Source: Paraburkholderia acidipaludis NBRC 101816 (GTDB lineage Bacteria; Pseudomonadota; Gammaproteobacteria; Burkholderiales; Burkholderiaceae). From it: a stretch of 64,000 bases of DNA. The stretch spans positions 62,001 through 126,000 of the forward strand of contig NZ_BAXZ01000020.1 in the NCBI RefSeq assembly GCF_000684975.1. Reading direction: 5' to 3'. Positions 61,198 to 64,000 of this stretch are shown here, piece by piece. The notes under the pieces are model-generated. The model did not search any database and was not told the origin of the DNA. It saw only the letters and a program-made list of their open reading frames with translations. Made by a program: the position numbers and the translations under genes. Positions within the stretch are counted from its first letter, which is position 1. Each line of letters begins with the position of its first letter.

Positions 61198-63660
61198 TCA
61201 GGGCGACATTTTTCCTGTCAGGCGAGGAGGCATGCCCTCCAACGAGGTCGTCACGCGTGCCGGATCGGCGTCGATCTCGCGCTCCGTGAAGCGGAAACGT
61301 TGCCACACGCCCTGCGCGAATTCACGCGTCGCGTCCGCGAAATGCGGCGCTGCAGGGTCGTCCGATAGCGAATGCGCGAGCATCGTGTCCGCGTCCACCC
61401 CGCCCTCGCTGAAGCTCACCACCTGGAGATAGCTGTCGCCGTGGCCGTCGCGATCCATCGAGTAGCCGCCCGGGTCGAGCGGGTGCTGGGGGCACACCAC
61501 CGTGAAATAGCCCGCCTCGCCGCAACCGCCGTAGAGCGGGACACGCCCGGCGCCGCGCTGCGTGTAGAGTAGCTCTCCGCGCGTGGAGTCGGGCGCGAAC
61601 CCGTAGCGGCGCAGCGCGCGCACGGCGTCGCCCAGTGCTTTGCGAAGCGCCGCTACGCTCGCCGCATCGCCCGTCTTCAGCCCCCGCGGTGTATCGAGCG
61701 GCGCCGCGGGATCGAACGGCGTCCCGTAGAGCTGCTGCGGCGGCAGGGTGCTGGCGCGCAGCCAGAACTCGTCCCAGAGATTGGCGCCGCGCGCGCCGGT
61801 GCGCGCCGTGCCGTCCCAGGCTTCGAGCACGCCGCACGCCGCGGCGATATCGGCGTCGTCAGGCGACCCGGCCGGCGCGCCACCCTTGCACAGCGCATCG
61901 ATCAAGGGCTGCCGGAACAATGCTGCCGACATCGACCGGCTGTCGAGCACCCCCGCTTCCAGCGCGGCGCGCGTGACGCCGCCCGGCGTGCGTTGCAGTT
62001 GCGCGGCCAGTTCATGGCCGAGGCGCGTGCGTAACGTCTGGACCGTGCCCGTCTCGCCCGTGACGCGGGGAAAGCCCGTGAGCGGCGCCGCCGGATTCGT
62101 CAGCCAGTAGCTGCGGTTGAAATTGCCGACATAGTCTTCGCGCAACAGAGCAGGCATCTGCGCGACAGGCAACGTGCCGTCTTGCGGCGCACCCGGCTCG
62201 CTGCGCCAGGCGCAGGCGCTCCTCGATCCGTCGAGAAACGGTACGCCGGGCGCCTTCGCGTCGAACGCGCGTCCGAGCGGCGGTGTGCATGTCGCCGCCA
62301 GCGCATCCGGCACCCCCGGCATCGCACCGATATCCGCGAACCAGACGCGCGGATCGTTGCGCCCGATCGCGAACGTGTTGACCCAGGGCGTCGCCGCGAA
62401 GCGCTTCTGGATCGCGATGAAGTCGTCTAGCGAATGCGCGCCGTCCCACGCAAGAAAGTTTTCGAACACCCGCGCATTGTCCGCGTTCACGTCGCGCAAC
62501 GCGAAGGCATGCTGCGCGTTCCACGCGAGCGCAGGCGACATCGAGGAGAGATCGACCAACGGGCCGAAGCGCGAGCGGTACAGCGTGCGCGTGACCGGCG
62601 CGAGCGAGCCGTCGGGGTTGCGGGCCTGCACGGTGAGCTGCACCGCCGTCATGGCTTCGGGGTGGCCGTCGTAGAGGTAATGCGTGGGCTCGCCGGGCAC
62701 GAGCGCCAGCTGGAAAATGCCGAAACGGCGCGCCGACGACACGGTATGCGTCCACGCGACGTTCTCGTTGAAGCCGAGCATCACGACCGGCACGCCGAGG
62801 AACGACACCCCCGCGACGTCGAGCTGACCTGGAATTGTTAGTTGTGCTTCGTAGAAGCGGTCGGGGCCGCGCCAGAACCAGTGAGGATTGCCGAACAGCA
62901 GACTCGCGCCGTCATGCGTCTTCTCCGCGCCGAAGGCCAGCGCGTTGCTGCCGATGCCTTCGTGCCCGCCCATCTCCAGCTGCGCGGGCACAAGCGCGAG
63001 CGCCGGCGCTGTGTCGTTCGCCGCGCGCGGTACGGGCGAGGGCGATGCCGATGCCACCGGGGGCTGCGCCTTCGCGATCGACTCGACGAAGCGTGCCGCC
63101 CCGCCCGCGAGCGTGGCCGCGATCAGGCGGCGGTATACGTCGTCGGCGTCGATGGGCCGCAGCCAGGCCGCGTTGGCGCATGCGGCGTGCGCGCCCGGAA
63201 AGCCGCCCCGGCGCTCATCGTCGAGATAGCGGTCATAGCCCGCCGCGAAACCCTCCACGAGCGCGCGCGTACGCGGCGTCTGCGCGGCGCGAAAACGCGC
63301 CACGGCATCGTCGCCGTCAACGAATCGAAAGAAAAAATCGGCATCGAGGTTGCGCGGCTGCCCGAACGTGGCCGCAGCGGCCGGCCGCGCATCCGGACCG
63401 AAATAGGCGGAGCGTTCGCCGCGGAACGTCACGAACGCGTCGGCGAGCGTGCAGAGGTTGTCCTGCGCCTGCACGTAGCCATAGCCATAGCCCAGGCTGC
63501 CCCAGTCGTGCGCCAGCACGTGCGGGATGCCGTCGGCGGTGCGGCGGATATCGGCACGGTAGGGCTCGGTGCGCGCGGTGTCGGGCCCTGCGCAGCCGGC
63601 CAGCCAGGCAGCGCCAGCAAGGGCCGCCACGAGGACCGTTGCAACGGTGAGTCGTTTCAT
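61198..63660 (-). CDS. Penicillin acylase family lipoprotein (PvdQ / AHL acylase type)
   Basis: An 820-residue Ntn-hydrolase precursor. A lipobox LAGC (Cys23) follows the hydrophobic signal, so the alpha chain may be lipid-anchored. The autocleavage site is EGIGSNALAFG; Ser238 would become the N-terminal nucleophile of the beta chain. His260 in GNPHWFW is beta-23, the same offset as in PvdQ, and NFNRSYWLTNP probably holds the catalytic Asn. PvdQ-like enzymes remove fatty acyl chains from siderophore precursors or acyl-homoserine lactones. ATG 63660 fits the signal peptide. The neighbour is a siderophore-type ABC ATPase gene, 38 bases upstream on the same strand. Confidence 0.9.
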   Translation of the reverse strand: MKRLTVATVLVAALAGAAWLAGCAGPDTARTEPYRADIRRTADGIPHVLAHDWGSLGYGYGYVQAQDNLCTLADAFVTFRGERSAYFGPDARPAAAATFGQPRNLDADFFFRFVDGDDAVARFRAAQTPRTRALVEGFAAGYDRYLDDERRGGFPGAHAACANAAWLRPIDADDVYRRLIAATLAGGAARFVESIAKAQPPVASASPSPVPRAANDTAPALALVPAQLEMGGHEGIGSNALAFGAEKTHDGASLLFGNPHWFWRGPDRFYEAQLTIPGQLDVAGVSFLGVPVVMLGFNENVAWTHTVSSARRFGIFQLALVPGEPTHYLYDGHPEAMTAVQLTVQARNPDGSLAPVTRTLYRSRFGPLVDLSSMSPALAWNAQHAFALRDVNADNARVFENFLAWDGAHSLDDFIAIQKRFAATPWVNTFAIGRNDPRVWFADIGAMPGVPDALAATCTPPLGRAFDAKAPGVPFLDGSRSACAWRSEPGAPQDGTLPVAQMPALLREDYVGNFNRSYWLTNPAAPLTGFPRVTGETGTVQTLRTRLGHELAAQLQRTPGGVTRAALEAGVLDSRSMSAALFRQPLIDALCKGGAPAGSPDDADIAAACGVLEAWDGTARTGARGANLWDEFWLRASTLPPQQLYGTPFDPAAPLDTPRGLKTGDAASVAALRKALGDAVRALRRYGFAPDSTRGELLYTQRGAGRVPLYGGCGEAGYFTVVCPQHPLDPGGYSMDRDGHGDSYLQVVSFSEGGVDADTMLAHSLSDDPAAPHFADATREFAQGVWQRFRFTEREIDADPARVTTSLEGMPPRLTGKMSP

Positions 63661-63698
63661 CAGGAGAGCCTGGAAAGCAGGAAATCGGCATGCCGGCT

Positions 63699-64000
63699 TC
63701 AATGCGCGAAGCTGATTGGCAGGCCGCCATCCGGGTGCGGGACCGTACCCATCGGGATGCCATAGATCGCGCTGAGCGTCTCGGCGCGCATCAGCTCGGC
63801 CGCGGGGCCGCTCGCGAGCAGGCTGCCGCCCTTGAGCGCGATGAGGTCGTCGCAGAAGCGGCCAGCCATGTTGATGTCGTGCAGCACCACGACCACGCCG
63901 ATGCCGCGCTCCTCGGAGAGGCGCCGCACGAGCGCGAGCACTTCGATCTGATGCGCGATGTCGAGGGCCGAAATCGGTTCGTCGAGCAGCAGGCAGTCGC
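63699..64000 (-). CDS. Iron-siderophore-type ABC transporter ATPase (partial, 5' end outside)
   Basis: The last 100 residues of an ABC ATPase; the gene continues beyond the right edge. Walker B with D-loop reads LLLDEPISALDI and the H-loop VVLHDINMAGRFCD, as in FecE/FepC/BtuD-type importers for iron-siderophores, heme or cobalamin. The C-terminal ETLSAIYGIPMGTVPHPDGG is typical of the FecE/HmuV group. It is probably the last gene of an uptake operon, followed by the acylase gene. Confidence 0.88.
   Translation of the reverse strand, partial: DCLLLDEPISALDIAHQIEVLALVRRLSEERGIGVVVVLHDINMAGRFCDDLIALKGGSLLASGPAAELMRAETLSAIYGIPMGTVPHPDGGLPISFAH

Noticed and set aside
1..64000. tRNA, rRNA and CRISPR arrays
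   Set aside because: No cloverleaf-like or regularly spaced repeat pattern was noticed by eye on either strand; a program search would be needed to exclude a tRNA completely.

Overview
The window looks like a chromosome segment of a Burkholderiaceae bacterium of the Paraburkholderia/Caballeronia type. The DNA is GC-rich. It carries two Burkholderia-type general porins, groESL behind a CIRCE operator, a yqgE-ruvX-pyrR-pyrB-pyrC' string typical of Betaproteobacteria, and many LysR-controlled catabolic clusters. This taxonomic call is inferred from gene content; no rRNA gene is present.

Layout. (1) 1-9904: surface-polysaccharide genes. A minus-strand CDP-sugar operon (rfbG, a ketoreductase/epimerase, a membrane glycosyltransferase, rfbF, the start of a flippase-like gene), two plus-strand glycosyltransferases, and a minus-strand rfbBACD operon for dTDP-L-rhamnose. 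(2) 10248-21420: housekeeping block with apaH, an acyltransferase, pyrimidine genes (including a dihydroorotase lacking metal ligands), ruvX, yqgE, a FimL/PilL-like protein, rubredoxin, a divergent thiD, a bidirectional terminator and groESL. (3) 21421-22190: decayed mobile-element pieces (tyrosine recombinase, IS66 TnpA). (4) 22191-31800: LysR plus a six-gene catabolic operon (HyuA, HyuB, class III CoA-transferase, enoyl-CoA hydratase, MFS carrier, HMG-CoA-lyase-like enzyme) ending in a dead DapA-family gene. This is the best candidate for an undescribed pathway. (5) 31846-41788: redox/detoxification genes (hydrolase, SnoaL-like, SDRs, an odd Old Yellow Enzyme, quinone reductase, two LysR regulators, MFS) and a truncated egtB. 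(6) 42043-47898: an MFS / D-amino-acid-dehydrogenase-like / M81 peptidase / LysR operon, with fragments of a porin gene and an M20 peptidase gene upstream. (7) 47934-55297: two porin+BON modules flanking a sugar-binding protein and its divergent LacI regulator; a perfect 14-bp palindrome lies between the last two. No permease or ATPase genes accompany the binding protein. (8) 55298-61197: an AT-rich, gene-poor stretch, a chemoreceptor, a truncated vgrG, a dead IS1182-type transposase and two orphan genes. (9) 61198-64000: a predicted lipoprotein acylase of the PvdQ/AHL-acylase group next to the end of an iron-siderophore-type ABC ATPase gene.

Genes in the sugar, pyrimidine, HyuAB and M81 blocks overlap or nearly touch and should be co-transcribed. 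The window is also rich in recognisable gene corpses: at least nine fragments were found by reading short stretches in all frames. This suggests that the accessory parts are undergoing active turnover.
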